From: 2-02-FULL-38-15 sp964645555
Lineage (GTDB): Bacteria; Patescibacteriota; Microgenomatia; Daviesbacterales; UBA10151
Direction of reading: 5' to 3'
Assembly (NCBI GenBank): GCA_964645555.1
Contig: CAZYBP010000019.1
Coordinates: 1 to 16,030 of the forward strand
Length of the DNA: 16,030 nt
Both the position numbers and the translations under genes were made by a program. The notes beneath the pieces are model-generated. The model did not search any database. It was not told the origin of the DNA and was given only the letters and a program-made list of their open reading frames with translations. Positions 5,993 through 12,537 of the stretch are shown here, in pieces. Numbering within the stretch: the stretch's first letter is position 1; each line of letters starts with the position of its first letter.

Positions 5993-7916
5993 TTTTATTT
6001 TCTTCAACTACTTCACCTTCTACAGCCTCCTCTGTTTTTGGAGATTCTTCACCTTGTGCTTGTTCATCTACTGGCTGTTCTCCTCCATTTTGTTCTCCGC
6101 CCGTTGAACCTTGACCTCCTGATTGTCCTTGATACATGGCAGCCCCTACTTTTTGAGCCGCCTCTGCTAAAATATCCGCTTTAGCTTTAATATCCTCAGT
6201 TGACCCACTCTTTAAGGCCTCTTTCAACTCGTTAGCCTTTTGTTCAACATCAGTCCTTACCTCAGCAGACACTTTATCCCCGGCATCTTTTAAAGTCCGC
6301 TCAGTTGAATACACCAAACTGTCTGCAGTATTTCTAACTTCAATCTCTTCCTTTTTCTTTTTGTCTTCTTCAGCATGAGCCTCTGCTTCTTTGGTCATTT
6401 TCTCCACTTCATCTTTAGACAAACCTGTAGAACCGGTAATCGTGATGTTTTGTTTTTTACCGGTGGCTTTATCATGGGCTGTAACATTTAAAATTCCATT
6501 GGCATCAATATCAAAAGTCACCTCAACTTGTGGCACACCCCTTGGGGCAGGAGGAATTCCATCCAACACAAATCTGCCCAAAGATTTATTATCAGCTGCC
6601 ATTTCCCTTTCACCTTGTAAAACATTAATTTCTACTGCCGGCTGATTATCTGCAGCTGTTGAGAAAACTTCTGATTTAGAAGTTGGAACCGTTGTATTTC
6701 TAGAAATTAAGGAGGTCCTCACTCCACCTAAGGTTTCAATACCTAAAGTAAGAGGTGTTACATCTAAAAGCAGTACGTCTTTAACTTCTCCGCCTAAAAC
6801 TCCGCCTTGAATAGCAGCTCCGATTGCCACTACCTCATCAGGATTAATTCCCTTATGAGGCTCTTTACCGAAAAAGTCTTGCACCGCCTTTTGCACAGCA
6901 GGCATCCGGGTCATTCCCCCTACCAACACAATTTCATCAACGTCTTTTGATTCAATTTTGGCATCTTTGATACAAGCTTTAACAGCATCAAAGGATTTAT
7001 CAATTAATGGCTTAACCAAACCTTCAAGCTTTGCCCGGGAAAGTTTAGTTTCCAAATGCTTAGGGCCGGACGAATCTGCGGTGACAAATGGTATGGAAAT
7101 TGAAGCTTCTTGAGTAGAAGAGAGTTCAATCTTAGCTTTTTCTGCTGCATCTCGGAGTCTTTGTAGAGCTTGCCTATCGCCTTTTAGATCAATACCGTTT
7201 TCTTTCTTAAACTCTTCTGCCAGATAATCTAAAATGACCTGGTCAAAATCATCTCCACCCAAATGCGTATCACCATTGGTGGATTTTACTTCAAAAACCC
7301 CTTCTCCTAAATCCAGGATAGAAATATCAAAAGTTCCTCCTCCCAAATCATAAACAGCAATGGTGTGAGCTTTGGCTTTATCCAAGCCATAAGCTAAAGC
7401 TGCTGCGGTTGGTTCATTGATGATTCTTTTAACATCCAAACCGGCAATTTCACCAGCCTGTTTAGTAGCTTGCCTTTGAGCATCATCAAAATAAGCAGGT
7501 ACGGTAATTACTGCCTCAGTTACTTTTTCTCCTAAGTAAGACTCTGCATCTGCTTTAATTTTTTGTAAGATTTGCGCGGAAATTTCTTGAGGAGTATATT
7601 CGTGACCTTCAACCTCAACTACAGCCATGCCTTCCCTGCCTTCTTTAATGGTATAGGGAAGCCATTTAATATCACGCTGTACCTCCGGGTCTTTAAACTT
7701 TCTACCCATCAGCCTTTTAATGGAAAAAATAGTTTCTTTGGGGTTAACTACAGCCTGTCTTTTGGCTACCCTTCCCACAATATTTTTAACAGGATTAACA
7801 ACAGAGGGGATAATATTTTCCCCTTCAGCAGAATGGATGACCTTGGGTTTGCCACCTTCCATTACCGCAACGCACGAATTAGTTGTACCTAAGTCTATTC
7901 CAACAATTTTAGCCAT
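5985..7916 (-). CDS. dnaK: Chaperone protein DnaK (Hsp70)
   Basis: DnaK is the ATP-dependent Hsp70 that binds exposed hydrophobic peptides with DnaJ and GrpE. The 643-residue product is full length. The nucleotide-binding domain has the phosphate-1 loop IDLGTTNS at 7-14, the YDLGGGTFDIS phosphate-2 motif near 190-200, and the VLVGGMTRMP adenosine motif near 330. The substrate-binding domain has the DVTPLTLGIET linker region, and the helical lid ends in a Gln/Gly/Glu-rich tail. The start overlaps the grpE stop by eight bases (ATGGCTAA), with AAAGG eight bases upstream, so the two are likely translationally coupled. The stop codon lies in a short AAAGATT repeat, followed by an intrinsic terminator. 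Confidence 0.98.
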   Translation of the reverse strand: MAKIVGIDLGTTNSCVAVMEGGKPKVIHSAEGENIIPSVVNPVKNIVGRVAKRQAVVNPKETIFSIKRLMGRKFKDPEVQRDIKWLPYTIKEGREGMAVVEVEGHEYTPQEISAQILQKIKADAESYLGEKVTEAVITVPAYFDDAQRQATKQAGEIAGLDVKRIINEPTAAALAYGLDKAKAHTIAVYDLGGGTFDISILDLGEGVFEVKSTNGDTHLGGDDFDQVILDYLAEEFKKENGIDLKGDRQALQRLRDAAEKAKIELSSTQEASISIPFVTADSSGPKHLETKLSRAKLEGLVKPLIDKSFDAVKACIKDAKIESKDVDEIVLVGGMTRMPAVQKAVQDFFGKEPHKGINPDEVVAIGAAIQGGVLGGEVKDVLLLDVTPLTLGIETLGGVRTSLISRNTTVPTSKSEVFSTAADNQPAVEINVLQGEREMAADNKSLGRFVLDGIPPAPRGVPQVEVTFDIDANGILNVTAHDKATGKKQNITITGSTGLSKDEVEKMTKEAEAHAEEDKKKKEEIEVRNTADSLVYSTERTLKDAGDKVSAEVRTDVEQKANELKEALKSGSTEDIKAKADILAEAAQKVGAAMYQGQSGGQGSTGGEQNGGEQPVDEQAQGEESPKTEEAVEGEVVEENKKD

Positions 7917-8376
7917 TTTGTTCTACCTTTCTTCCGACCACTACATGAGCGGGTCGCAGTACTCTTCCATTTAAAGCATAGCCTTTCCTCACTACCTCTA
8001 ATATTTTATTATCTTCACCCTCCCTTATGTCAACAGCCTCATGTAAACTTGGATCAAATCCCGACTCAGTCTGGATTTCACTTAACCCTTCAGATTGCAA
8101 AACGCTTTTAAATTCCTTAACAGCCAGCTCTACCCCCCTAACCCAACCAGACTGTTTTTCTACTTCAGTTACTCCTGCTAATGCCTGATCTAAATGATCC
8201 AAAACAGGTAATAATTTTACCAAAAGCTCACCTGTTCCCCATTTTGTTAACTCTGATCGACCTTCAGCAACCCTTTTTTCTAAATTATGGTAATCAGCTA
8301 TTGCTCTTTTGAGTTGAGCATCTAACTCATTTATTTTATTTTCTAATTCCTGTACTTTGTCTGCTTTTTTAGCCAT
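7909..8376 (-). CDS. grpE: Nucleotide exchange factor GrpE
   Basis: GrpE is the dimeric exchange factor that releases ADP from DnaK. The 155-residue product begins with a long coiled coil (about 5-45, heptad-like KVQELENKINELDAQL). It then has the four-helix region, and finishes with the conserved beta domain, including GFDPSLHEAV and a C-terminal GYALNGRVLRPAHVVVG, close to the family GrpE signature. The acidic disordered N-terminal segment of many GrpE proteins is absent. I use the ATG at 8376. A GTG at 8418 in the same frame would add 14 residues read from a TAAAGTGTAAAG-type intergenic repeat, so it is less likely. No clear Shine-Dalgarno precedes 8376. The gene lies 67 bases after hrcA and overlaps dnaK by eight bases. 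Confidence 0.95.
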   Translation of the reverse strand: MAKKADKVQELENKINELDAQLKRAIADYHNLEKRVAEGRSELTKWGTGELLVKLLPVLDHLDQALAGVTEVEKQSGWVRGVELAVKEFKSVLQSEGLSEIQTESGFDPSLHEAVDIREGEDNKILEVVRKGYALNGRVLRPAHVVVGRKVEQNG

Positions 8377-8443
8377 ATTTTCTAGCGTAAAGTGTAAAGG
8401 GGAAAGTATTAACTTCACCCTTAACGCTTAACGGTTACCCCTC

Positions 8444-9172
8444 TCAAGTCCTTGCTGCTTGCTGTATCAAATCCCTGACATATTTAACATAGGGCAACAC
8501 AAGCGAAAAATTCATCCTGGCAGGGCCTATTACCCCAACTATCCCGTCTTTGGCAGGGTCTAATTCAAACTTAGTAAAAACAAATCCTGTTGACCGAAAG
8601 TGTTCAAATTCCAAATCCTCGCCAAATAATATATGTATAGGCTCCGAACCATGAGCTCTCCCAATCAAATCCTGCAATCTCGGAAACTCATCAAATAAGC
8701 TCAATACAAACCTTGCTACATCAATATCATAAAATTCAGGCCAGTCCAAAATATTAGCTGCACCGGCATAAAAAACTTGCCCGTCATTGTCTACTGCCAA
8801 GCCCAACATATCACATTGTTTGGCTAAAGCTTTAACCGCTTCTTTTAATACTCTCTCCTGTCTGTGTCGTTCCTGCCATAAGCTCTCTTTGATAGAAACC
8901 TCAGCTGTAACAGGCAGCTGACGCTCTTTCATTAACTCCGCAACATACAACTTAAAACCCATAGAGGTAGGCACCCTACCGGCAGAAGTGTGGGGCTGGC
9001 GCAAAAAGCCGCCTTCTGTTAATTTCCCCATCTCTATCCTGATAGTGGCAGGGGAGACGCCCAGATCATACTTTCTCTCAATTATCTCAGAGCCTACCGG
9101 CTCTGCCGATTCAATATATTCTTCAATAATTGCTTTTAAAAGTGCTTTTTGCCTGTCAGTCAACTCTATCAT
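8444..9172 (-). CDS. hrcA: Heat-inducible transcription repressor HrcA (short)
   Basis: HrcA binds CIRCE operators and represses chaperone genes, with activity in B. subtilis depending on GroEL. The N-terminal winged helix (1-75) is well conserved: TDRQKALLKAIIEEYIESAEPVGS, then SPATIRIEMGKLTEGGFL, and HTSAGRVPTSMGF before the linker. A GAF-like region follows, ending in GVIGPARMNFSLVLPYVKYV, the conserved C-terminal motif. At 242 residues it is about 100 shorter than the usual 340, so part of the middle GAF/inserted dimerising region is missing rather than either end. It has no Shine-Dalgarno and a very short predicted leader. Its own promoter is overlapped by a CIRCE element, so autoregulation of hrcA-grpE-dnaK is likely. 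Confidence 0.95.
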   Translation of the reverse strand: MIELTDRQKALLKAIIEEYIESAEPVGSEIIERKYDLGVSPATIRIEMGKLTEGGFLRQPHTSAGRVPTSMGFKLYVAELMKERQLPVTAEVSIKESLWQERHRQERVLKEAVKALAKQCDMLGLAVDNDGQVFYAGAANILDWPEFYDIDVARFVLSLFDEFPRLQDLIGRAHGSEPIHILFGEDLEFEHFRSTGFVFTKFELDPAKDGIVGVIGPARMNFSLVLPYVKYVRDLIQQAART

Positions 9173-9178
9173 AAATTA

Positions 9179-9205
9179 TTAGCACTAATCTACCACGACT
9201 GCTAA
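9179..9205. promoter_or_regulatory. CIRCE operator (HrcA binding site)
   Basis: On the minus strand the element reads TTAGCAGTC, nine bases, TAGTGCTAA. The consensus is TTAGCACTC-N9-GAGTGCTAA, so it has one mismatch per arm and exact spacing. It lies between the -35 box and the hrcA start codon, covering the -10 box and the predicted transcription start. Confidence 0.95.
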
Positions 9206-9215
9206 CTCTTGTCAA
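9187..9215 (-). promoter_or_regulatory. Promoter of hrcA-grpE-dnaK
   Basis: A perfect TTGACA (9210-9215) is separated by 17 bases from TAGATT (9187-9192) on the minus strand. The -10 box ends 14 bases before the ATG, so the leader would be about seven bases. It overlaps CIRCE. Confidence 0.85.
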
Positions 9216-9220
9216 GAGTT
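9204..9220. promoter_or_regulatory. Palindrome over the hrcA -35 box
   Basis: AACTCTTG-A-CAAGAGTT (minus-strand reading) is a perfect inverted repeat about one central base, centred on TTGACA and abutting CIRCE. It has no following T-tract, so it is not a good terminator for the upstream MFS gene. A second operator is possible. Confidence 0.35.
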
Positions 9221-9226
9221 GAAAAA

Positions 9227-10456
9227 TTAAACTGCTAATTCCTTACCATGAAAATCTCTTAAATGAGGGCTGAGATAAGCTACTAGTGAAGTAATCAAGA
9301 TTGTTCCCATACCTCCTACCACAACCGAAATTGGTCCCCCTACCAAAGCTGCCAAAAATCCTGCTTCCATTTCTCCCAGTTGAGGCCCCCCTTGAAAGAA
9401 AATCCTCATCACAGAAGACATCCTACCCCGCAAATGGTCAGGAGTAACTATCTGTCTGATAGTATTTCTGATGATAGTAGACATCAAATCACCAAACCCA
9501 ACCAAAACTAAAAATAGTAAGGATAGCGATAAAATCTTGGACAGTCCAAAACCAATGGTAGCAGCTCCATATAAAATTACGGAAAAGATAATTACCCTGC
9601 CTTGATTTTCAATTCTATGTACAGACGAAAGCAGTAACCCGGCAATAATACCACCTATGGCAGGGGCAGAATATAACAAACCTAAGCCTTGCGGACCAAC
9701 ATGTAACACATCCTTTGCAAATACCGGCATTAAAATTGTGGCTGTACCAAAAAATGTTGCCAAAAAGTCCAAAATCATGGTGGTATATAAAATTGGAGTA
9801 GTAACAACAAACTTGACCCCGTCTTTGATGGATGCTAAATTCAGTTCTATGTCTTTATTATGAACGTTTAAAGGCACACGAATTTTGACAATGCTGATAA
9901 TGAAGATTAAAAAGGACAAGGCATTAATTAAATAAACTGCTTGTACTCCAAAACCAGCAATTAAGAATCCTGCTATAGCCGGGCCAATCATGATAGCTCC
10001 CTGAAATTGCAAGGAACCCAAGGATATAGCGTTTAAGAAATATTCTCTGGGTACTAAATTAGGCATTACCGATTGCCTGGCTGGAATGGAAAAGGAGCCG
10101 GCAATGGAAATTAGAACCAACAACGAATAAATCATCACAGGATTTATCAGATGATATAAAGTTAAAACAAATAAGACGAAAGCAAATATAGCTTGAGCAG
10201 ATTGACTTACAAGCAAAAGTTTTTTTCTGTCTAATTTATCTGCAGCCAATCCTCCAATCAATGAGAAAAAAAGGATAGGCAAAAAATTGGCCAAACCAAT
10301 TAATCCTAAAGAGGCAGGGTTTCTAGTCATCTCATACACCTGCCAGGCAATTGCCACAGTTTGCATCTGATTACCAATTTCGGAAATAAAAGCTCCAAAT
10401 AAATAGTTTCTAAAATGGCTAATTTTAAGGGCCAAAAAAGGTGATTTAGGTTTCAT
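9227..10456 (-). CDS. MFS exporter (EntS/MFS_3-like)
   Basis: This is a 409-residue integral membrane protein with about 12 hydrophobic segments. The N-terminus (KISHFRNYLFGAFISEIGNQMQ, then VAIAWQVYEMT) and the motif-A loop GGLAADKLDRKK at 68-79 match the MFS_3/EntS branch, which contains siderophore and drug exporters and many proteins of unknown substrate. GGPQLGEMEAGF near residue 356 fits the same branch. The substrate cannot be named from sequence. It stands between a divergent NAD-kinase-like gene (46 bases away) and hrcA downstream. A TATACT box lies 16 bases before the ATG but has no good -35, and there is no Shine-Dalgarno. No terminator is visible between it and hrcA. Confidence 0.85.
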   Translation of the reverse strand: MKPKSPFLALKISHFRNYLFGAFISEIGNQMQTVAIAWQVYEMTRNPASLGLIGLANFLPILFFSLIGGLAADKLDRKKLLLVSQSAQAIFAFVLFVLTLYHLINPVMIYSLLVLISIAGSFSIPARQSVMPNLVPREYFLNAISLGSLQFQGAIMIGPAIAGFLIAGFGVQAVYLINALSFLIFIISIVKIRVPLNVHNKDIELNLASIKDGVKFVVTTPILYTTMILDFLATFFGTATILMPVFAKDVLHVGPQGLGLLYSAPAIGGIIAGLLLSSVHRIENQGRVIIFSVILYGAATIGFGLSKILSLSLLFLVLVGFGDLMSTIIRNTIRQIVTPDHLRGRMSSVMRIFFQGGPQLGEMEAGFLAALVGGPISVVVGGMGTILITSLVAYLSPHLRDFHGKELAV

Positions 10457-10489
10457 AACAATTTAATAGTTTAGTATACAAAAAAGTAG

Positions 10490-10495
10490 TATCAT
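10490..10495 (+). promoter_or_regulatory. -10 box for leaderless NAD-kinase-like mRNA
   Basis: TATCAT (5 of 6 to TATAAT) ends exactly seven bases before the ATG at 10503, with no Shine-Dalgarno between them. The spacing is the same as at dnaJ and lepA, on the opposite strand. Confidence 0.5.
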
Positions 10496-10502
10496 TTCCT
10501 AT

Positions 10503-11201
10503 ATGAAAGCTTTTATTGTAGGTAAAAACGCCAAAAACATAGAAGAACTGGTTGGGAAACTTGGCTTTGAGGTAACAAACACAAACCCCGACTTGATAAT
10601 AAGTTACGGTGGAGACGGAACCTTAGTTGCTTCGGAACGCCAATTTCCTGGAATTCCTAAGTTACCCATTAGAGACAGCTTGGTTTGTAAGAAGTGCCCC
10701 AACCATGAAATCGGGACCGTACTTAGAAACTTCTTAGAAGGAAAATTAAAACTTCAAGAATATAAAAAGCTTCAGACTACTGTTTTATATAAAAGTGTTT
10801 TTGCTTTAAATGATTTTGTTATCCGTAATATTAAACCAATACATGCTATCCGGTTTAAAATCTCAGGAAGTAAACTGTATATAGGAGATGGGGTTGTTAT
10901 AGCCACCCCTTTTGGTTCCAGCGGCTATTTTAAAAGTATTACTAAAAAAACCTTTGAGCAAGGTTTTGCTTTGGCTTTTAACAATACAACCGAAACAATA
11001 AACCCTCTTTATCTGGGAGAAAATGACGAAGTAGATTTTATGCTTGTTAGGGGTCAAGCCAGTTTCTCCTTTGATAACAGTTCTGATATTTTCACCATTG
11101 ATGAAAGATCTAAATTAACTTTCAGATTATCAGACCAGGTGGCCAAAATCTATGAAGCTAAATCCCTCCGCTGTCCCAACTGCCAGGTGATGAGAGGCTA
11201 A
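10503..11201 (+). CDS. NAD kinase-like protein with two CxxC pairs
   Basis: This 232-residue protein is the only intact plus-strand gene. It has the NAD kinase core: GGDGT at 36-40, a FALNDFVIRN segment (100-109) where the family has NE, and GDGVVIATPFGSSGYFKS at 128-144, equivalent to DGxxxSTPTGSTAY. It differs in the usual GxNxGxLGFL segment after GGDGT, which here is replaced by PIRDSLVCKKCPNHEIG. Its only four cysteines form two pairs, C62/C65 and C224/C227, the last in a CPNC motif at the C-terminus, suggesting a zinc or iron-sulfur site joining the ends of the chain. It probably phosphorylates NAD(H) or a related diphosphate, but the changes leave substrate open. The start follows a TATCAT box by seven bases. 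Its stop overlaps the convergent S66 gene by four bases. Confidence 0.8.
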   Translation: MKAFIVGKNAKNIEELVGKLGFEVTNTNPDLIISYGGDGTLVASERQFPGIPKLPIRDSLVCKKCPNHEIGTVLRNFLEGKLKLQEYKKLQTTVLYKSVFALNDFVIRNIKPIHAIRFKISGSKLYIGDGVVIATPFGSSGYFKSITKKTFEQGFALAFNNTTETINPLYLGENDEVDFMLVRGQASFSFDNSSDIFTIDERSKLTFRLSDQVAKIYEAKSLRCPNCQVMRG

Positions 11202-12181
11202 ACAACTGCTGATTCCAAAAAGTTAAGTTCTAACTTAGATGTATCAAAAGACACTTTAATCCCAACGGGCATGGGGATGTTGACAGTAAAATGGCCAAAA
11301 TCCAAGTTGGCCATAATGGGAAATTTATAATCTTTCAAAATATCCAAAACCATTTCTTTTAAGGTGGGCTCTGTTATTTCCCCTCTAGCAGCTTGTCTTA
11401 ATGGTTTCAGGTATTTAATTTTGCCAATTAACATCCCGTTTATCCTTTCAAAAATCCCCATATTCTTGAGCTGATAAAGATATTGATATATTTCAGATAA
11501 ATCCCGGCCTATTTCTTCCCAAAATAATATACTTCCATCAAACAAATTTAGATCCGGAAAATATTCTGTTCCTGATAATACTGATACTCTCTCTAAAATC
11601 CCCCCTATTAGGATGCCTGTTGCCTGACCCTTTTTCCACTCCTCCCATTCGGTAATAGGTGTGAATATGCCGGGTACTTTGGTATTTGTTAGAAACTTTA
11701 AGAAAAAATCCTGATTTAATTTAGGCCAATCTTCCATACCTTCTCCGATATGCCTGCCAAACCCATAACTTAAATCATCCATATGGAATCCCACTACCCC
11801 AGTTTTTGCAAAAATTGCTAAATGATAGATAGTCATATCAGACATGCCTAAAAAAGGCTTGGGGTGATTAGTGATAAGTTCATAATTTAAGTATTCTATA
11901 ACAGAAACAGCTGAATACCCACCGGTATGAGCAATGATCGCCTTAATATTCGGGTCGGCAAACATGGCGTTGATATCCTCTGCTATTCCTTTGGCAGTTC
12001 CCGCCATCCACCACCTTTTTTCTCCGATGGTCTTGCCTTCTTTAATCTTAAAACCCATCTCTAAAATTAGCTTTTTTCCCCTTTCAAATTGATCCTGGTG
12101 AGAAGGAAGAACAGGCAGCGAGGAAGCTACAATCCCAATAGTATCACTGGGAATTAATTTAGAAGGCTTAATAATTTTCAT
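11198..12181 (-). CDS. S66-family LD-carboxypeptidase (LdcA/MccF-like)
   Basis: S66 serine peptidases remove the terminal D-Ala from murein tetrapeptides during cell-wall recycling; the MccF branch cleaves acylated nucleotide antibiotics such as microcin C. The catalytic triad is visible in the 327-residue product: Ser114 in GMSDMT (family GxSD), Glu222 or Glu223 in FWEEIG, and His297 in DFGHFTVNIPMPVG. The HTGGYSAVSVIEYLNYELI region before the serine and KTGVVGFH after it fit the MccF-like subgroup. No signal peptide is seen, so it should be cytoplasmic. I start at the ATG at 12181: the upstream in-frame TTG at 12196 directly abuts a TATAAT box that ends six bases before this ATG. It ends tail-to-tail with the NAD-kinase-like gene. 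Confidence 0.88.
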   Translation of the reverse strand: MKIIKPSKLIPSDTIGIVASSLPVLPSHQDQFERGKKLILEMGFKIKEGKTIGEKRWWMAGTAKGIAEDINAMFADPNIKAIIAHTGGYSAVSVIEYLNYELITNHPKPFLGMSDMTIYHLAIFAKTGVVGFHMDDLSYGFGRHIGEGMEDWPKLNQDFFLKFLTNTKVPGIFTPITEWEEWKKGQATGILIGGILERVSVLSGTEYFPDLNLFDGSILFWEEIGRDLSEIYQYLYQLKNMGIFERINGMLIGKIKYLKPLRQAARGEITEPTLKEMVLDILKDYKFPIMANLDFGHFTVNIPMPVGIKVSFDTSKLELNFLESAVV

Positions 12182-12187
12182 GGACTC

Positions 12188-12193
12188 ATTATA
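12188..12193 (-). promoter_or_regulatory. -10 box for leaderless S66 peptidase mRNA
   Basis: A perfect TATAAT on the minus strand ends six bases before the ATG at 12181. There is no Shine-Dalgarno. The in-frame upstream codons TTG TAT AAT consist largely of this box, so they are unlikely to be translated. Confidence 0.6.
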
Positions 12194-12195
12194 CA

Positions 12196-12236
12196 AAATC
12201 TCGCCACATTCAGTTTACGTGAACATGACGAGATTT
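12196..12236 (-). terminator. Hairpin after the DUF378 gene, possible terminator
   Basis: Arms AAATCTCG (12196-12203) and CGAGATTT (12229-12236) pair perfectly. Inner pairing continues with mismatches to TTCA/TGAA (12209-12212 and 12220-12223), leaving a seven-base loop. On the minus strand it is followed by TGTATAAT, so the U-tract is weak and partly inside the stem. It lies 34 bases after the DUF378 stop and touches the next gene's -10 box. Confidence 0.5.
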
Positions 12237-12270
12237 ACGAAATCTTCCTCCTACAAATCTTTAGGCATAA

Positions 12271-12468
12271 TTACTTTTTGCTGACCCCACCCCATTCTCT
12301 GGCTGCGACATAGACGGCTGATGCCCCAACCAAAATATAAACTAAGCTTGTAAGACCAAGTCCTCCGAGTAACGAATCAACAAGGTTATAGTTTAAGAGT
12401 CCAACCAAACCCCAGTTCAAACCACCAACTACCAGAAGGAGAAAGGCTACTTTATTAAGTAACTTCAT
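12271..12468 (-). CDS. DUF378 small membrane protein
   Basis: The 65-residue protein matches the DUF378 pattern: an N-terminal helix with VAFLLLVVGGLNWGLVGL (8-25), then NLVDSLLG, and a second helix TSLVYILVGASAVYVAA (40-56). It has a short charged end. Two transmembrane helices with both ends probably cytoplasmic are expected. The family has no established function. Unlike several neighbours it has a leader with a strong Shine-Dalgarno, GAGGGGGTG, nine bases before the ATG. It sits between lepA and the S66 peptidase and appears to be a single-gene unit, with a candidate promoter upstream and a hairpin downstream. Confidence 0.85.
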   Translation of the reverse strand: MKLLNKVAFLLLVVGGLNWGLVGLLNYNLVDSLLGGLGLTSLVYILVGASAVYVAAREWGGVSKK

Positions 12469-12504
12469 TTAGAAAATCACCCCCTCTCAGTAGGTACTAC
12501 CTTT

Positions 12505-12534
12505 AGTGTAATCACAAACGAAAACTTTTCGCAA
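12505..12534 (-). promoter_or_regulatory. Candidate promoter of the DUF378 gene
   Basis: TTGCGA (12529-12534) is separated by 18 bases from TACACT (12505-12510) on the minus strand, each 4 of 6 to consensus. A 13-base palindrome CGAAAA-N-TTTTCG overlaps the -35 box just after the lepA stop. The leader would be about 30 bases and carries the strong Shine-Dalgarno. Confidence 0.4.
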
Positions 12535-12537
12535 GAG

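Noticed and set aside
8377..8418. GTG start extending GrpE by 14 residues
   Set aside because: The extension is encoded by intergenic repeat-like sequence and does not resemble GrpE. It cannot be fully excluded.
9204..9220. Palindrome considered as terminator of the MFS gene
   Set aside because: It is followed by AGCAG rather than a T-tract, has a loop of at most three bases, and contains the hrcA -35 box.
10457..10502. A leaderless -10 box for the MFS gene (TATTAA six bases from the ATG)
   Set aside because: It lacks the final T of TANNNT. A TATACT box 16 bases from the ATG fits better but has no -35, so the MFS promoter is left unassigned.
12182..12196. N-terminal extension of the S66 peptidase from TTG at 12196
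   Set aside because: The added codons largely consist of the TATAAT box; the ATG at 12181 begins the conserved sequence.
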